A stretch of DNA of 64,000 nt, taken from Allium sativum (taxonomy: Eukaryota > Streptophyta > Magnoliopsida > Asparagales > Amaryllidaceae). Location of the stretch: positions 572,182,577 to 572,246,576 of the forward strand of contig CM060915.1 in NCBI GenBank assembly GCA_030737875.1. Direction: 5' to 3'. Numbering within the stretch: the stretch's first letter is position 1; every line of letters starts with the position of its first letter. Both the position numbers and the translations under genes were made by a program. Below are positions 61,701 through 64,000 of this stretch, piece by piece. The notes beneath the pieces were generated by a model. That model ran no database searches. It was not told the DNA's origin and was given only the letters and a program-made list of their open reading frames with translations.

Positions 61701-62539
61701 TTAAATACAAGGCTCTGAATAGAAAATATATCGGCTTATATTCAACATCAAATTCTACGACCAACAAATATCGTATTGGAAATAACGATATATAAATATC
61801 TTTCAAATTTCCATAACAATATCTGTATAATCACGATATCCAACATCGAAATAATCCAAAGACAATTTCGATTCAAATCCATTCCAATGCAATTATTGGA
61901 AATTCTGGTTATTTTCAAAACCATTTCTAATCCAATTTATTTATTTTAAAAATAAACAAATTATTATCCTAGTTCAAAACTAGTTCATTTCGATAAAAAT
62001 CTATTTTTATCTTTTCAAATATGGAGTTTTTCATCCCAGTTCTTCCCAAATCATTTCTTTTGATTTTACACCAATTATTACTATTTTTATTAATTTTATC
62101 AAGGCCCGTACAGTCGATTTCCATCAATGGCCATCGAACTGCACTTACAGCGACCTTTTCCAAATTTGATTTGGACATAATTCCAAATCCAACCGTTAGA
62201 TTTCAAATTTCTAATATTCGTTAGAAATCTCTTTTCGATACGAACCCAACGGTTTCGGTTTTAGGAGAATCCGACGATCGGATCTCCCGTAATATCCGTT
62301 CGAAGTCAATGGTTGAAATTCGTGAACTGCCGCAGCGCGGCGCGTTCTATTCAGGCCATTATATTATATATATAATATATATAATATATACTTCGTCGAT
62401 TTCCTTTTAAAACGTATTATACAAATCGTTTTTAAATTCGTTTTCAAAACGATTTCAACTTCTTTTCAAATTCAAATCAAAATTGAATTTTTTTCTTATA
62501 AATTCGATTTAAATTCATTTCATATTGATTTCAATTCAA

Positions 62540-62935
62540 ATTGATTTTTAATTCAATTTCAGTTCGTTTTCAATTCAATTTCAGTTCGAATTCATTTCTC
62601 TTCGATTTCAATTCGAATTCATTTATATTCAATTTCAATTCGAATTCATTTCTTTTCAAAATATCAGATTTTGAAATCACTTTCGATAGTCATTATAAAA
62701 TGAATAAAATCGATATAAATATCGTTCACGTCAAAATGGCGTCAATCTAATCAACACGGCTTCATATATTTCTATTTTCAAATATTCTATTTCGAATATT
62801 TCTATTTCAAAATTTTCTATTCAAATATTTCTTTTTCAAATATTTCTATTCAAATATTTCTTTTTCAAATATTTCTTTTTCAAATATTTTTATTCAAATA
62901 TTTCTTTTTCAAATATTTCTATTTCAAAACTGGAA
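62540..62935. repeat. Low-complexity TTTCAAATATTT / TTCAATTCGAATTCA tract
   Basis: 62540-62660 repeats 'ttcaattcgaattcattt'-like units; 62770-62935 repeats 'tttcaaatatttcta' units of about 15-18 bases. No coding meaning. Part of G's LTR. Confidence 0.75.
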
Positions 62936-63599
62936 TGAGGCCCAGTCAATTATCATATAATGTTAATTATATGGATTTTCTACAACATATGTATACAATA
63001 ACAACGATGAATAATCAACCATCATCCAAAGTGCATTCTACACTGTATAAGCATCAAATATAAATATTCAACACTTATAACAGTCTGTCAATCAATCGAT
63101 CGACATACAACTAACTATTGGGATTAGTGTATGTCATATATCATCCCAATACCCGTGTGGGGTTTCAAACAATCAAACACAGATTTTATTTGTGCAGTTG
63201 GGCGATGTGTAAAATTTATCGTCCCAATCAATATCAGTCAAATGTGTGTATATAAACAAATCGTCAGATTTGTTTATTTTTATTTCATTTCATATACACG
63301 TTAAAAATTCTATTTTTAACTATAAAATATTTTAACTATATAAATATTTTATTTCATTTCACAACACATCACACAATCAACTACACATCAAAATCAAACA
63401 AACAAGCATACAAGCCGTCCATGGTCTGTGGACGACGGGTGTCGGGTGCTACTAAACACCGTCTGCATCCTAGTATATATTTTAACTAGAAAATTAAATT
63501 AAAAGGTGAGAAGTTCTCAATGATTTGCTAAATCCAACGCCGCGACTCTTCTTATGTAGAAATCTTCGCCGTTCTTGCCTCTTGTCACTTTCGTTGCCC

Positions 63600-63910
63600 G
63601 TACTCACTACATATGTAAAAATCACATTTTTACTTCGCTATTCAATATATAAAAATCGAATTTTTACTTCTCTATTCAATATATAAAAATCGAATTTTTA
63701 CTTCGCTATTCAATATATAAAAATCGAATTTTTACTTCGCTATTCACTATATAAAAATCGAATTTTTACTTCGCTACTCAATATATAAAAATCGAATTTT
63801 TACTTCGCTATTCAATATATAAAAATCGAATATTTACTTCGCTATTCAATATATAAAAATCGAATTTTTACTTCGCTATTCAATATATAAAAATCGAATT
63901 TTTAATTAGC
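63600..63910 (-). repeat. 34-base tandem repeat with an AAAAAT-CGA-ATTTTT palindrome in element G
   Basis: About nine units of 34 bases: 'ttcaatatataaaaatcgaa' followed by 'tttttacttcgcta'. Each carries AAAAAT, CGA, ATTTTT, the same palindrome core as in A's array (37706-38352) at a corresponding LTR place in reverse. Similar perfect palindromes lie at 63300-63320 (GTTAAAAAT arms) and 61992-62011 (GATAAAAAT arms). Confidence 0.82.
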
Positions 63911-64000
63911 TACTTCGTTATAAAGGAAAAATCAACTCTTTTCTTCATTAAAAATCCAATCTTTTTACCAATAAAATCTGGTTTAGTATAATTAAATAAA

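Larger units (their letters stand above)
59125..64000 (-). mobile_element. Element G: partial LTR of the element A family, minus strand
   Basis: TGTGATGACCGGGAA at 59125 is the reverse complement of A's LTR end. Reverse-strand matches to A include the 'aacccgttccgygttannggcg' region (59590 against 40155), the 'gcgttgcattgtgtgat' region (59700 against 40050) and the 'gtccacagaccatggac' region (63420 against 12214). Divergence is large. A's LTR would place its far end about 1 kb past the window. Preceding bases GTATA (59120-59124) are the likely TSD. CAGCGGAA is at 59343 and the GGTCAGTCATGGGACTGG block at 59516. Gene-like open frames here (60317-60697 and others) are chance. Confidence 0.78.

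Noticed and set aside
63600..63910. CRISPR-like regular repeats
   Set aside because: The 34-base units are directly adjacent with no unique spacers, in a plant LTR.

Overview
The window is a block of nested LTR retrotransposons from a plant nuclear genome, almost certainly an angiosperm. I see no host gene, rRNA gene or tRNA gene. The evidence for a plant is the element families (chromovirus-type and Tat-type Ty3/gypsy), primer sites matching plant initiator tRNA-Met (TGGTATCAGAGC), LTRs of 2.7 to about 5 kb, and stop codons that nearly all look like C-to-T changes in CG, CAG or CAA, as expected of long-methylated repeats. I cannot name the species.

Seven elements, lettered A to G, can be separated by LTR ends, target-site duplications (TSDs) and polyprotein frames. 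A is the oldest: a plus-strand chromovirus whose pieces span 11683-58316. Its 5' LTR was hit by B (minus strand, 1-11682, left edge outside the window) and by C (plus strand, Tat lineage, 12233-37377). D (minus strand, 25447-36929, TSD ATCTC) then landed in C's 3' LTR. E (minus strand, 45300-55442, TSD CTTGT) landed in A's 3' untranslated part. F (from 58317) landed in A's 3' LTR, and G (from 59125) landed in F; both run off the right edge.

LTR divergence judged by eye gives the same order: A about 8%, C about 5%, B and E about 0.7% each, D only two substitutions in about 3.16 kb plus an AT-repeat length change. D has an uninterrupted 1475-codon gag-pol, PBS, PPT, near-identical LTRs and a perfect TSD, so it is the best candidate for a recently or still active copy. 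B is intact except for a stop that removes most of its chromodomain. E has one frameshift at the integrase. A and C are dead, with many stops and frameshifts.

C also carries a second, antisense gene between integrase and 3' LTR, with its own TATA-type promoter, a region like the plant 'putative gypsy type transposon' family and a coiled-coil region; it too has decayed.

The most interesting structure is in the LTRs. B and D each carry two tandem hairpin units whose stems keep pairing although their sequences differ completely. E carries five analogous units. A carries about eleven repeats of an AAAAAT-NNN-ATTTTT palindrome with compensatory outer changes. In B and D the units lie downstream of the TATA box, so they would be in the long RNA leader.
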